Shown: positions 35,023-47,096 of the stretch, piece by piece | Position numbering within the stretch: position 1 is the first letter of the stretch | How the letters are laid out: each line of letters starts with the position of its first letter | Assembly: GCF_963259705.1 (NCBI RefSeq) | Contig: NC_081851.1 | Span: 16,156,145-16,220,144, forward strand | DNA length: 64,000 nucleotides | Direction of reading: 5' to 3' | Source: Myotis daubentonii | Lineage: Eukaryota; Chordata; Mammalia; Chiroptera; Vespertilionidae | The notes under the pieces: model-generated | What the model was told of the DNA's origin: nothing | The model's input: only the letters and a program-made list of their open reading frames with translations | Database searches by the model: none | Translations under genes and position numbers: made by a program

Positions 35023-35141
35023 CTGGTCGTGACCCTGACCCAGGAGTGGAACACCAGCAGCCGCCCCAGCGAGGACACGCAGCCCCTGGCCGTGGAGCTG
35101 GCGGACACCAAGGCCACGCTGCGCGGCGTCAGGCAGGAGCT
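35023..35141 (+). CDS. CCDC88C-like exon 3
   Basis: Acceptor cctgctgtag, donor GTGAGT, 119 nt, ending in phase 2 inside a leucine codon. It encodes LTQEW..., a short polar linker (SSRPSEDTQ, shorter than in Daple), and AVELADTKATLRGVRQE, which is almost the Daple/Girdin sequence opening the coiled coil. It has no ATG, so ordinary ORF calling misses it. Confidence 0.88.
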
Positions 35142-35838
35142 GTGAGTCCCCCAGTGACCCGGTCTTTCTGCTCTTGTGCCCTGTGTCACCCGCGTTGCTC
35201 ACACATGTGGTTCACTGCCATGTGGTGCAGCAAAAGGGGCAGCTCTCACAGTGCCCTGGGGTGACGGGGCTCTGCTGTGAGCTGGGTCCCTGTTGGGCCC
35301 TGGGCTAGCCCGCTCCCTCCCCTCCCCGGGCCTGCACAGCAGGGTTCTGCGGGGCCTGTAGGGTTCCGGCCAGTCCAGACCTGTCAGACTCAGAGCAGCA
35401 GCCTGCCGCTCAGCCTCGGGCCCAGTGTGGGTGCTCTTGGCTGGAGGGAGGATGTGTCTCTCCCATCCCGTCCGGTGGGCCTGCTCCCCCTTTCCTGCAG
35501 CTGGTGATGGCACCATGCCCACTTCCTGGGAAGCTGCCCCCTTCACCTCCCTGCCAGGGGGCCTCCCTGCCTGCCTGACTGTGGAGGGAGCAGTGGCTCT
35601 GGGGGCTCCTTCCCTGTCTGCACCTCAGAGGAAAGCTCAGGTCTGTGGTGTAGTCTGAGCGCTGCAGTGACAACTTAAAGCTCACCTTGGACTCCAGAGC
35701 GTTATTGCAGCCCCACGTGCAGAAGCCCTCCTCACTCCTAGAAGCCAGGACCCCCTCTTTCACCGCTGTGGTCTCCCAGGTGGTGGGCTTTCCGGGTGCT
35801 TCTGAGGAGCCCTCACCACGTGTTCTCATCGCCCGCAG

Positions 35839-35920
35839 GGAGGAGAAGACGAAGCAGCTGGCGGACGCCAGGCATCAGTTGTACCAGCTGGTGCTGGAGC
35901 TGCAGGAGGCCCGGCGCAAT
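35839..35920 (+). CDS. CCDC88C-like exon 4
   Basis: Acceptor cgcccgcag, donor GTGAGC, 82 nt. Its first base completes the leucine codon from exon 3. It encodes EEKTKQLADARHQLYQLVLE followed by LQEARRN, the Daple coiled-coil continuation. Ends in phase 0. Confidence 0.88.
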
Positions 35921-36233
35921 GTGAGCAGGAGGCCTATCCTGTGGGCCGGGGGTGAGGGGCTGGGACGCCCCAGTCACCGGGGCCCCAGGTCCAGGAACGT
36001 GACCTGGGACACCTCTCCCTCCTGCTCAAAGCAGCGCTGCCTGAGAGCCAGCTGTCCTGGGAGCTTCTGGGGGGTGACATGGTGCAGTGACAGCATGTGG
36101 GGCCCCCACACAGGGGCCTGCACATGGACCAGCTTGGCCGACCCTGGCTTCTCCTGGGGCTGCAGGGACTTGGGCCTTTCCCCAGCCCCGAGGGTGCTCT
36201 GAGCCAGGTCCCCTGCCTTTGCCCACCTCCCAG

Positions 36234-36390
36234 AACATGGAGTTGGCAGCCAGCGCCCAGGCTGCTCCTGCCCCCTCCCTGAGCTGGACTCCCTGAGGGA
36301 GAAGGTGAGGCGCGTGGAGAGGCTGGAGATGGAGGCGATGGGCCTCAGGCAGAAGGAGAAAGACATAGACTTCTATGCAGCCGCATGGAA
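36234..36390 (+). pseudogene. CCDC88C-like exon 5, frameshifted
   Basis: Acceptor cacctcccag, weak donor GTGACC, 157 nt where Daple suggests 159. The start (NMELAAS) fits Daple. One base is then lost between about 36255 and 36280, giving a stop (TGA 36294-36296) in the incoming frame, while the shifted frame reads ELDSLREKVRRVERLE and KDIDFY, clearly Daple-like. A second base is lost near 36382. The ancestral exon was phase 0 to 0, so skipping it keeps the frame of exons 4 and 6. Confidence 0.75.
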
Positions 36391-36654
36391 GTGACCCCAG
36401 CAGGGTCAGGCAGCCCGCAGGCACTTGTTTCCTGGTAGAGGGGAGAGGGGCCATGATGCCTCCCCAGTTGGCCCTCTCCCTGCACCCCAGACTGTCTGCC
36501 AGTCCCCTGGGCTCCCTCTGGTAGTGGAAGGAATAGGATTGGGATTGTGGCTGAAAGGCCCTGATTCTTCTAGGACTTTCCCTTCTCCTCCTTCATGCTA
36601 TAGTGATGACTTTCTATTCACTGATCTTTTTCTTTAAGACTCCTTGTAATCTCT

Positions 36655-36760
36655 ATGGCTAAATCTTACCAGGACTGTTTCCTCATCTATAAAACAGAGA
36701 TAACTGTACTAGTCTGTGAGGTTTATACAATGAAAGAGGCAAAATACCTGGTATTTGGGC
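36655..36760 (+). repeat. MIR SINE remnant
   Basis: 'gtttcctcatctataaaacagagataac' is the conserved MIR core text. Old and diverged. Confidence 0.55.
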
Positions 36761-37564
36761 AAGTCCCATATGAAGCTCTCCGTGGTGTAGCCTACTCAGA
36801 TCCCGAGGTTATGGGCCTGTTCAGGGGAGGGTGTCAGGGCTGAGGGGGGATGGAGACCAAGACCCAGGCAGGGTTACTGATGCTCTGACCATGCACCCAG
36901 CTGCCTCATGTGAGCAGTGGGTTCAGGACCCTCTCTTCCAGTCTTGTTTGCTCCTCCCACCTACTCAGGGAATGGTTGTTCCCACAGGAATGTTGGTGGC
37001 TCACTGCTCTGCCCCCTGGGGAGAAGGCACCCTGGGTGCTGTGCCCAAGCAGCCCGGCCCAGGACGGGTGGGGGTGGGAGGCCAGCTCTCGGCTTTGTCC
37101 TGGAAATGGTCCCCTGGCCCTACTGGTGATGAAGGGCATCAATCTGCAGCACAGACAGGTGTGGGGCACGGGCACCCTCACTCACAGGTAGGAGGGTTGC
37201 GGAAGGTCATGTGCAAGCTTCCCCAGGCTGCCGCCTCCGCAGCCTCCTGCACACGGGGAACCTAAGGCAGGCCCACATCTCAGCCAACACTCTGCCCCGT
37301 GGATGGGGGTAGGTTTCAGGACTCAGCCTCTGTCTCCGTGTCTTTTCCGGGCCTGTCCAAGCAGCCTCGCTCAGTCATGCAGACGCAGTGACTGAAGGCC
37401 TGTGTGGCGCCAAGCCCTGCGCCAGGAGCAGGGGATCTAACACAAAGCGAGACTCACTCCTGGCACTGGGGAGCTTCTGGGCTTTTGCAGGGTTTCCTGT
37501 GGGAACCCCTGTTCCGTGTTCTCAAGGTGCGTGCCTCTGGATAACAGCAGCAACATTTTTAATA

Positions 37565-38255
37565 TCCTATTTAATAAGAGCCTAATATGCAAATTGTCCC
37601 CTTGGATGGGAGTTCCACAGGGAGGCCAGGAGTCCGACTGCTTGCTATGACATGCGCTGACCACCGGGGGACGGCGTGGAACATTGCTGGCATTGGCAAT
37701 GCGCTGCGACCTCTTGCTGGCTAACCTGGAGCGGGGGTGACAGGGATGGAGGTGCTGTAAGAATGCAAGCTCGTTCTCACTCCCCCTGCAACCCTCCCCC
37801 GGGACGCCAGGGCTCGCCCGCCAGGGAAGCCCCTGAGCTCAGGTGCTGGGTGCCCAGGAGGAGCCCACCCTGCACCCGCACAACCTCTTTAAGGTGAGCC
37901 AGGCCACAGCAGCTGGGACCACAGGGGCCTGTGGGGCTCCTGGTGGGTTCGAGCAGGAGCTGGTCTGCAAGGCCGGCCAGGAGAGAGCGTGCTGCCCGCC
38001 GTGCTTCTGGGGGACACCACTGGGTGGACCAGAGGCCTACACTGCTCTCCGGCCCACAGTGTCTGGCCTTGCTCACCACATCTCCGTATGGAGACTTGGG
38101 CACCATGACTCAGGTATGGGGGGGAGGGGGGTGCATAGAGGCCAGGGGCCCAGAGGTCAGCTGTGACCTGCCCTTCCACACCAGGCGCTCACACTTCGAT
38201 CTCCGGCCAGGCCTAGGGACCAACCCAGCAGGAATTTCATGCACCAGGCCTCTAG
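37565..38255 (+). mobile_element. HeliBat-type Helitron F with exon-like cassettes
   Basis: The 5' end TCCTATTTAATAAGAGCCTAATATGC starts at 37565. The 3' end 'atttcatgcaccaggcctctag' finishes at 38255, followed by T. Inside, an open segment ends at 37893 before GTGAGC, and 38060-38113 is preceded by a CACAG acceptor and followed by GTATGG. Both look like host exons with splice sites, as expected if the Helitron captured gene fragments. I do not recognise the source gene. Confidence 0.85.
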
Positions 38256-40261
38256 TCAATTAATCATTTTGCTGTGAAACTAGTAATGCCTTACACTTTC
38301 CATTAGTAAATGAATTACAAGAGAAATAGAGAGGTCCATGGAGACCAGGCCACATAGAGGATGAGTCACACTGTTCTCCAAGGCCCGTGTGCCAGGGCCC
38401 AGGGAGCAGCGAAGACAGAGCTTGCGCCCACATGCTTACATCACAGTGGTGCCAACAGCCCTGCAGACTGTGCAGAGCCTCCAGTCAGCCCTGCTGGACC
38501 AGGTTTCCTGTGTGCAGCTCGAGCCCCTGAGGGCAGGGGCAGGGCCTGTCTGACTGCATGCCTGGGCCTGGCACACACAAGTCACTTGGTAGTGACCTCA
38601 CAGGCCAAGTAAAAACACATCTCAGCATGAAAAGACTTGCAACCTGGGGAGAAGGACGGAGGAATCAGAGGTGTTGTCTCCTTCGGACGGTGACAGTGTC
38701 GGGTGTGATGGGCAGCAGAGCAGAGAGCCAAACACGACTGTCACGTGGACACCCACCACTCGGGGCCCTCCTATGGGTGTAGGGGGAGCCACAGACGGCC
38801 CGGGTGGCCGTCCAGTGTCGCCACTGAGAAACATAAAAGGGGAGGGTGTCAGTGCCACAACCTGAGGAGACAGGCCTGGGCGCCCCTAGGCACAGCTGGG
38901 AAGTGGGGGTGCACCAGGGGATCCTTGACTTCCGTCTGCAAACACTCATCCCACCTCTGCTGCCAGGGCCCGGGGTGGAGGACAGAGGCAGAGAGAGAGT
39001 GCCTGGAAGGTCCCGCTGGTCCCATGCTTTGTCCTTGGCTGAAATTCCCACTTCCAGAGCGCAGACGTGCGGGTGCCTTGAGGGTCCTGAGCAGCTGAGG
39101 GCCAGCTGGGCCTGTCTCTGCCCCTCAGAGAGGGATAGGCACTGAGCTTCCTGGGCAGGTCTTGCTCCCAGAGGCGGCGGAGGCTCCGCAGGGGAGTCCC
39201 AGCTCTCACTCCACTTGCTGGGTGTGGAGCAAGCCTTGTCCCCATCCATCACAGAAGAGGTGGTCGAGGCACCTCTGAGCCCCTCGTGCCCTGGCACCGG
39301 GTGGCGTCGATAGGAACACGTTTCTAGTGAGCTTATAACGTGACGTTCTGTCCACAGATGGGGCCCCTGGATCCGATCGTGCAGGGAGGGGCAGGGCGGG
39401 TGGTGGCAAGGCAGGTAGGAGCTGGGTTTAAGATCGGGCCCCGGGGCAGGTGGTCTCACACTCTCTGCCTCCTCCAGGCCCAGCCTTTGCCACTTTAGGA
39501 CTTGGGCACAGCTTCTCGGGGTCTGGTCTCTCACTTCTGCGGTGGTGGGGTGTGCAAAGCAGGTTTAGATGTTTCTGCTGCCTGAACCATGGGGAAGGCT
39601 GACACCCCCAGAAAACTGAGGCCCATTGGAAGAATAGCTGTAAATCATTTCGTTCCATGCTGTACTCTGCTTCTGGACACTTGTCCATCCTGCCTTTCCC
39701 CAGGTCCTTCAGGGCCCAACTCACATGGCACCTCTGACTCCCCCTCATGGTATGATTCAGCTGACAAGTGTCTTTGAACACTTCTGGGGGCCCCATGCGA
39801 AGAGGAGTGGCATAGTCCTGCCCTGCAGGAATAGCCTTGTGGGGGGCGGGCTCACAGGCCAGTTCAGTGTTGCCTCATAGTGGGCATTCTGGGTGCCCAG
39901 CATCTGACTCAGTGGGTGGGATAGAGTGGAGTTGAAGTCCTCAGAGTGGGCAATTCCGGCTGGGTTTTGAAGGCTGAGTAGGAGTTGGTTGTAAGGATGA
40001 CTGAGAGGCTGTGCTATGGGATCCTTCAGGGCCTGAGAATATGGAGAGACTGGTAAGTACTGGTGGGTAGACACAAGATGAGAATTCTGGGGGCAGTGGC
40101 CAAGAGGGGAGAGATGGGCCTCCTTCCTGTAGAAGCCCCTCCATGAGCTCTGGCTCACAGCTCTGATAGTGGTTGGGGCTCCTTACCCACGCGGGCTCCT
40201 TAAGGATAAGGTGCAAGGCTGCTGAGGGCAGTGAAGAAACAGGACTGGACCTCTCCTGCCT

Positions 40262-40440
40262 GAATATAAGCCCAGCTTAACCCCTGGCTGGCTTTGTGAC
40301 TTGGGGTTCATTCCTTAATTGACCCAAGTCAGCCTCTTCGTGTGTAGGAAGGGACTGTCCCTGCCTCCCTCTGGGGGCTGTTGTGAAGAGTGAATGTGGC
40401 AGAGACAGAGAGCACCTAGTGCAGGGCCAGGAACAGGCAG
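40262..40440 (+). repeat. MIR SINE remnant
   Basis: MIR-like order of motifs: 'ctggctttgtgacttggggtt', 'agtcagcctcttcgtgtgtagg', 'gcacctagtgcagggccagg'. Strongly diverged. Confidence 0.5.
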
Positions 40441-41464
40441 GAAGGGGGCTGCGAGGTTAAGCCAGAGTCACTGACCAAACCCTTCCAGCTGCCAGGCTTT
40501 GACCAGAACCGTGTCCACTGGTGGTAGGTGCACGGTTTCCCCTCTACAGAGAATCCGGGGTTCTGGCCCGTGCGGGGAAATGAACACGTGATGGATAAGC
40601 AGGAGCTACTGGCCCGCTCCCAGGTGTTAGAACCCGTGAGTGGGGCAAGCCTTGGAAAACAGCCCGCCAAGAGAAATGGGCATGTCCCCGTGGATGCGTG
40701 CTTGCAGACTCTGAGTGCATTCAGGGGAGACTCAGTCGCCCTGAGACTGAGTGGCGCTGGGAGGGCTTGTGGGGGTGGGGCGGGACCAGAGATGAGGGGG
40801 ATGAGCTGAACAGCTCCCCGGTGTGTGCTGGGCACTGGGACAGGAGTGAGAGCAGTGGACGCCTCCCATGAGGTTGCCTGTAGGGGCCCCACCATTGTGT
40901 TCCACCCCCAGCATGTGCCTGGCACACAGAGGCCATAGTACTGGTTTGCTTGTTGTGTCTTACAAACCCTCATTGCCGGGAAACTGCCCAGAGCTGTTGT
41001 TTCTCTAAGAGTAGGCGTGTGACATGTTCAGATAGGACCTGCTATTGAACAAAAGCTCCTCTGAATTTTGTTCCATGACCCAGATCAGTGGAGTGACTGA
41101 GAGAGGCCTAGACTCGGCCCTCAAAGCCAGGACAGACTCTCAGCCCCACCCCTTCCTTGTTTAAGAAAGTGGCTCAGCCACATCCCACACCTGTCAGCAG
41201 GTGCACGCATCCAACCATAGAGGCTGTACATGTCAGACACTCTCACAGTGTTCCCTTCCCGAATTTAAATAGTGTCTTGCTGCGGGGATTTTTCCATCTG
41301 GCCTGGCCTAATGGAGAAGGGCAGGGGCTCAAAAGTGGAGACAGAGCTTCCCGTGGCAGCAGGGTCATCCCTAGGTTGTTGGTTTGGGCCCAGTGACTGG
41401 AAGAGCTGTTGTCATGATCAGGGGCCTTAACCTGATGGCTCTCATGTGTGTTCTTGCTGACCAG

Positions 41465-41605
41465 GTGCCGACTGGAGACGATTATTTTTCCATGGACACT
41501 GAGAGCCATCTCCAGGACCATTGGATTTGGTATTGGATTGATAAGCTATTCGAGCGGGAGGAGGAGAATGTGCAGCTGAAATCGAGGCTGCACCACCTCC
41601 AATTG
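41465..41605 (+). CDS. CCDC88C-like exon 6
   Basis: Acceptor ttgctgaccag, donor GTAGGA, 141 nt, phase 0 to 0, 47 residues. The second half, DKLFEREEENVQLKSRLHHL, matches the Daple segment with ENLQLKSKLHDL. The first half (GDDYFSMDTESHLQDH) aligns more weakly with REDN...ETKAMLEEQ. A tryptophan-rich patch (WIWYWI) replaces the alanine/arginine stretch, unusual in a coiled coil. Confidence 0.8.
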
Positions 41606-42249
41606 GTAGGACAAGCTGTGGTCACCACGTGTAGCAGAGATGGGGGCAGTTTTAGGTTCATGTTGTGCCCTTCTCTGATGTTCAGCTACTGGGTCGGTGC
41701 TGCTGCCAACACAGTGACGCTCTGAGGGCGGAGAGTCGCTTGCTAAGCTCAGTGGCTTGAGTGGGCAACACTGAAGCCTCCAACACAGAGAGGGCCTGAT
41801 GCTGTGTTGCTTTCCTGTGAGGATGGAGGGGTTGGGCCTCTGTTGCAAAAAAGGGTCTCCCTGGCATTTATGATGTGGGTTGAGCTGTGATGTGCGAGTC
41901 CCTACGGCCTTTCCAAGGCATTAGGCCTGCTAAGGGGCCACAGAGCTGCCGTCACCATAGCACTTGCTCTAAAGCCCTGCGCTGTACGTCACTTTGTTTA
42001 GACACCCCTCAGAGATTTTGGGTGTCTTCATCCCCTAGGTCACTGGGTCAGCATACCTTCTAGTGGCTGTAAGTCTCACCGCTGGGCCATGTACTGGAGT
42101 CATTTCTGTGCCGCTGTGTTTTTGGAATTGAGCAGGGGCATGGAGGCCCTTCATCCTGAGGGAATGAGGACAGATGCACAGGGGCCCGGGCTTTTCCAGA
42201 GCGTGCCCCAGTCCACATCCTCACCCCCCACCCCCACTTCCTGCACTAG

Positions 42250-42376
42250 GCCCGGGACACAGACCAGAAATGCCTTGAGGAGCTGCAGGAAGAGATCATG
42301 GCCCTCAAGACTGCACAAGGGCAGAGTGTGGAGGAGTCCGCCCACCTGCACTGGGAGCTGGAGCAGCTGTCAGAGG
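42250..42376 (+). CDS. CCDC88C-like exon 7
   Basis: Acceptor ctgcactag, donor GTAAGC, 127 nt, ending in phase 1. It encodes [20 protein letters not shown] and, further on, [13 protein letters not shown], close to Daple's SAHLGWELEQLSK. A short Daple segment expected after it was not found. The junction with exon 8 remains in frame (g + cc makes alanine). Confidence 0.88.
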
Positions 42377-44686
42377 GTAAGCAGCAGCCCCTGGTGGCTG
42401 AGAGCCAGCCTGGCTGTGGATCCTCTCTTACCCAGGGAGCTGAGCCCTTGGCTCTGAAACTCATGTGTCAGCCCTTCCTCTACCCAAGTAAATAGGGTTT
42501 TATTGAAGGGCCATTTGGAACTGTGTCATTGCAATTCTCCCCAAGAACATGAAGGGCCTGGCCACCTTGAGTCAGGCCGCGAAATGCGAAGGAAGTGCTG
42601 CCAGTTTTCTCAGCTCCCATTCAGCCAGTGCCAGGAGCTTCCAGGTGACAGCACGCTGATGCCCAGAGGGGTCTTCGATCTGTCCGGGGGAGGAGTGGAA
42701 GCTCGGGATGCAGGAGGCGTCCCCAGTGGTCACTCGCCTCCATGATAGTTGTACCCGGGGCATGGTTTCCTCCGTTGATTTCATCATCGGACAGATGGGT
42801 ATGGTCTGCTCTCCGTCTTCCTGGGCTGGGGCTGCTCAGTGGCTGCTCTTCAGGGGACCCAGGCCTCTTCCACTCCCTCTGGTGTTGGCCCCCTCCCCGG
42901 CCCCCAGAGGAGGTGAGGGGGTGGCCAGGAAACGTGGGTGTGGTGGCCGGCAGTGCAGCAGGAGCCTCAGCACCCGGCAAACAACAAGCCAGTTCCTGTG
43001 TCCAATAATAGCACACGTGCACCTGAGAGTGCCGGTTAGGGTTTGCTTAGAGCTCTGCAGAGCCAGGAGGGCCTTAGGCTGGTTTGGGGAGGGGCTGCTT
43101 TTTCAATTCTGAGCAACATTCCTCAGCGTCATGGAAAGGCTGTTGAAAGCAGCTGGGTATTCCTTCTCTTCAAGGCGTCCCATCCACTCCAAACCTAAAA
43201 TCAGTTCACTGAACTGCGAGTCTGTGTGAGAAGTTAGTTTTTTCCGTGGTTTGGTGTCTCCCCAGTCCTGGGAACACAGGCTCTGGGAGTTCAGGTTCCT
43301 GGGGAGCACACTGCCCCCTGGTGGGACACAGAAGTGGTGCCAGCTGGCAGGGCCTGGCTCAGACCAGATGTGCTTGTTAGAGACCAAGGTGGCTGATGGG
43401 GTTGGAAAGCCTCCCTGATCCAGATGCTCAGTGCAGCTTGTGAGGCCTTTCACTGACTGACTTCTTCTTCGTGTTCCCAACTCCTACTGCTCAGCTGGCA
43501 GCTCACGAACAAAGCGTGAACGTACTTTGTGTGGTTGGGGTGGTGGCTTCTTGAGTCAGAAAGGCCTGGTTTAAAGTCCTGGCTCCTATACGTGTTAGCC
43601 AGGTGACCTCTTCTGCACCTCAGTTTTCTTATCTGAAAAATGGGGGTAATGAAGCTGCCTCACAGGATTGCTATGGGTATCTTGTGAGAGGAGGCAGTGA
43701 AGCATTAGGCTGTGCCTGGCCCACGGGGCGTCAACAAAGGATCGCTGTTCTCCTCGCCCTTGTCTTATCCAAAGATACCCATTACTCTGCTTCTTGGGGT
43801 GCTCGTGAGCAGCCCTACTAGCAGTACAGTGTGATAAGGCTCCCAGAGCTGAGTGTGTGGCCTGGAGGGACAGGCGAGGGAACAACCCTGACCCCTCAGA
43901 CAGTCATGCTTTCCTCCTGAACAAGCCCCGGGACTTTCCCAAAGTCACACACCTGCTGGCGGCAGGGAGGGGCCGCGAACTCCCATTCTTCTCAGGTCTG
44001 TGCTCCCTTTCTGTTCCGCATTGAAGCTGTTTAAAAGCAAAGGAGGACATTGCCTTTTTCTACCTTATGTTTTCATCTCACTTAGAATTTTAAAAGCAAT
44101 TTGGATACATTGTCTCATTCTCTTTCAATGCAACTGTGAAAGTACAAAATGAAATCTCTGACTGAAGGACCTTACCCAGAGATGGCGAGTACTGGGCATA
44201 TGCGCCCCATAGCCTCTTCCACCCACAGACATGCGGTCAATGATCGTGTCCCCGCTACACCCTCGGCCGAGCCACCTGGATTCCCACCACTCTGAGTCTG
44301 GCACAGAGAGCTCACTCTCTTTGCCATCTCCGTTAGTCTCTGAAATCCTTGGCTTGACGATCAGGTTAAAACGTGGCAGAAAGTGGTGCCAGCAATTCCA
44401 CTGTCTTGAACGTTTGCATTGGCTTCTCTCTACCATCACCTGCTTTCTTCTTAAGCTCTGCTTGCTCCCCTAACAAACCCAGCTGAGCCAGCAGAGGGGC
44501 CATAACCGCCCGAGGAACCCTCAGGTGCAGACAGCAACAGCGCCCTGGGAAAAAGGAAGGGCACCCAGCTGACCATCCCAGACCCTCAAGCCTAGGGCTC
44601 AGGGTGATGGCCATCTCAGGGCCGGGGGCAGAGAGCAGAAGCTGAGGCCCCTGGAATATGGGCTCTGACTCCACTTTGCTCTTCAG
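42377..44686. other. Intron 7 of the CCDC88C-like gene
   Basis: Non-coding by eye, apart from a MIR at 43545-43730. I looked for the short Daple exon that should lie here and saw no match. Confidence 0.55.
43545..43730 (+). repeat. MIR SINE
   Basis: Well-preserved MIR core: 'tgcacctcagttttcttatctgaaaaatggg' followed by 'gctgcctcacaggattgctatggg' and 'ggctgtgcctggcccac'. Confidence 0.8.
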
Positions 44687-44832
44687 CCTCCAGCTGCTTC
44701 CTGAAGCTGGACAAGGAGAAGCAGAGCCTCCAGGACACCATCCAGGGGCTGCGCGACGCCTCCCTGGCCATGCAGGAGACCAGCCTCCAGCGCCGGGAGC
44801 TGGAGGAGGAGAACCAGCAGTTCAGAAAGCAG
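44687..44832 (+). CDS. CCDC88C-like exon 8
   Basis: Acceptor tgctcttcag, donor GTACCC, 146 nt. The first two bases complete an alanine codon with exon 7. It encodes [20 protein letters not shown] and [11 protein letters not shown], nearly the Daple text, then a charged helix ending EENQQFRKQ. The correct frame has no ATG upstream, so it is hidden in simple ORF scans. Confidence 0.9.
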
Positions 44833-44999
44833 GTACCCATGGGTGGTGTCCAGAACATACAGGCATGAATGTGGCCAGGGGGAGCACCCAGGTGTCGGTG
44901 AGCATGCACAGTTGGGGGACAGGCAAAGTCCAGTGCAGCCACTGTTATGGTAGGGGGACAGGAGGCCTCCTGGAGAGGTGTCACGAGGCAGCATGAAGA

Positions 45000-45125
45000 G
45001 TCCCTGCAGCAGTGAGACCGCACACGATGGACCTCTGTGTGCCTCGTTGCCCTCATCTGTGAAATGGGGTTAGCGATGCACCCACCAGTAGGTGTGGTGA
45101 GGATGGTGTGAGTTAGTGCAGGCAG
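45000..45125 (+). repeat. MIR SINE remnant
   Basis: 'gcctcgttgccctcatctgtgaaatggggttag' and 'ggtgaggatggtgtgagttagtgcaggcaga' fit the MIR core and 3' half. Confidence 0.65.
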
Positions 45126-47096
45126 AGGGTCCAGCCCGTGGTGAGTGCCTCATGGAAGGAGAGCAGCGCCCTGTTAGAAACCATCAGGCGGGCCCGGTAG
45201 AGAAGCCGCGATGGAAGACTCGCTCCCGTGTGGAGACCATGGATGGGCCGTTTCAGGGCTTGGCTGCTGGTGACAGGAGCGCAGTGCCCACTCTCTCCTT
45301 TCGGTCGAGGGGATGAGGAAGAGGAGATGGCTGGACTGCATTGCCTTTCTGGACAAACCAGGTCTTCCCAGTAGCACAGTAGAACAGACATCTGGGAGGA
45401 CAGACAGGCTTACCAGCCAGGTTCATCCTACAGTTACCAGGACCCCATTCACATGGCAAGAAGGGCCCTGAGAGGCTAGTGACGGCCTCCCTGTGCTGGT
45501 CATTCTGGGTCAGAGGGCCTCAGTCCATGTAGCCAACACGGGTGACACAGCTGCGTCACGGGCTCTGAGCACACCTTGACGGGTGCCCGGATTCCGGGTG
45601 AGGAAGGCGCAAGGTCACTCTTGCTTGCTGACCACCTGGCAGGACTGGTGCTTTCAGGTGTCTGGGTGTCTGTCCCGACCGGCCCAGGGGTCCTGCCAGC
45701 GTCATTTGCTGAGGCTGCCCTGGCAATGGAAGGGACGTGGGCTGCAGACCGGAGACCTGGGTGCCGCTGGTCACAGCTCTGCTGGAACTTCATCTCTGGG
45801 TGAGGCTGGGACCGCCCCTCCTCCTGTGCAGTGGTTTCTCCAGGCCTCTCATGGGGCGTCCGAGGTTCCGTGACTCACGCTTCTCGTCCTTTGAGGCTCT
45901 GTGCGCCTCGCAGCAGAGCAGCGGCCAAGCAGCGTGTCCTCTCCCTGGGGGCCCGGAGGAAGGCCCTCCTCGTACCGCGTCACTCTGTGCAGCGCAGCTC
46001 AGGGAAAGCCACCAGACAGCCTGGGTTTTAGATTCATGTGGGCGGGCACAGTGAATGTCTCTGTAAATGGCAGCTCAACCTCTGCCGACATAGAAAGGCT
46101 TGACCTTTAGAAAGATGAGAACCTCCAACAGGGCGGGTCCTCAGGGGTGAGCTGCAGAGGCCTGCACTGTAGCCTCTGGCCCAGCTCCCGGCAGGGCTGA
46201 GAAATGATCTCTGATGCTTCTCCTGCCCTCGGCGTCCACTCCGGTCCCTCCTCAGCACACACAGGACAGGTGGTGGCTGCCGCCTCCCCACATGACTCCT
46301 TAGCCCTGTCTCTCGGGTCCCATCCCCACTTCCTCTCCTGATCAGTTCCCTGTAGGACCCCAGGGCAGTCCTGCCACAGCCCTCAGAGACCTGTCTTGGC
46401 TCTGAGCCCCTGGTGGGAGGGAGGGGCCACAGTTCCCAGACTAGCACTGTCCCTTGTTTGCTGCCAGGAGCCCTGCGAAGGCGGCCCTTCTGCTCTCCTC
46501 CTTGTCCTGCTCAGCCCGCTGGGGCCTGGCTGCATCATGGGTCCTCCCTAATGTTGGATCGATGGTGCATCTGGGCCATCAGCTAAAAACCACAGGGGAC
46601 GTGGCCTGACATTGACCTCCCTGGAGCCAGGACAGGCCCATCTTGGACACGTCCAGACAACGTGGCCCTCTGGGAGGTGTCTGAGAAGAAGGGACCAGGG
46701 TCAGCCAGGACAGGCGGCTTGGAGTCCCAGGCCCCCGGTGCCAGCTCGGCTCTCCCACCACCCAGTGTCGCCCAGGATGTAGGCTCCCTTCGGTCTGTGT
46801 AAACCTTAGTTCCCGAAGTTCACATCCTTCCCTGTAACTCATGACCTTTCTGTGGACCTTAGAGAGGATGCGCCCCCCACCCTCACTTGGCACTGACATC
46901 CTCAGACTGCATTCCTCTTAGGAAGAGGGCAGCCCTTTGGGGCCTATCGTGGGAACACAAGCGCAGCACAGGGGCTGATGGCAGGCCCCTGGCACCCGCG
47001 TGCTCTGGGGACCTGGAGCCTCCACACAGGAGCCCGCGGCCCAAGCCTGGTGCTTTGAGGAAGACAGGAAACCATCTCAGCCCAGTGAGCTCTCAG

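Larger units (their letters stand above)
36391..41464. other. Intron 5 of the CCDC88C-like gene
   Basis: About 5 kb with a Helitron (37565-38255) and MIR remnants. Otherwise GC-rich sequence with many overlapping non-coding ORFs. No further Daple-like exon could be supported. Confidence 0.6.

Noticed and set aside
40549..40636. Possible Daple-like exon (acceptor ctctacag, donor GTGAGT) in intron 5
   Set aside because: Its translation matches Daple only weakly, and the same Daple segment is already better covered by exons 5 and 6. Phase also does not fit its neighbours.
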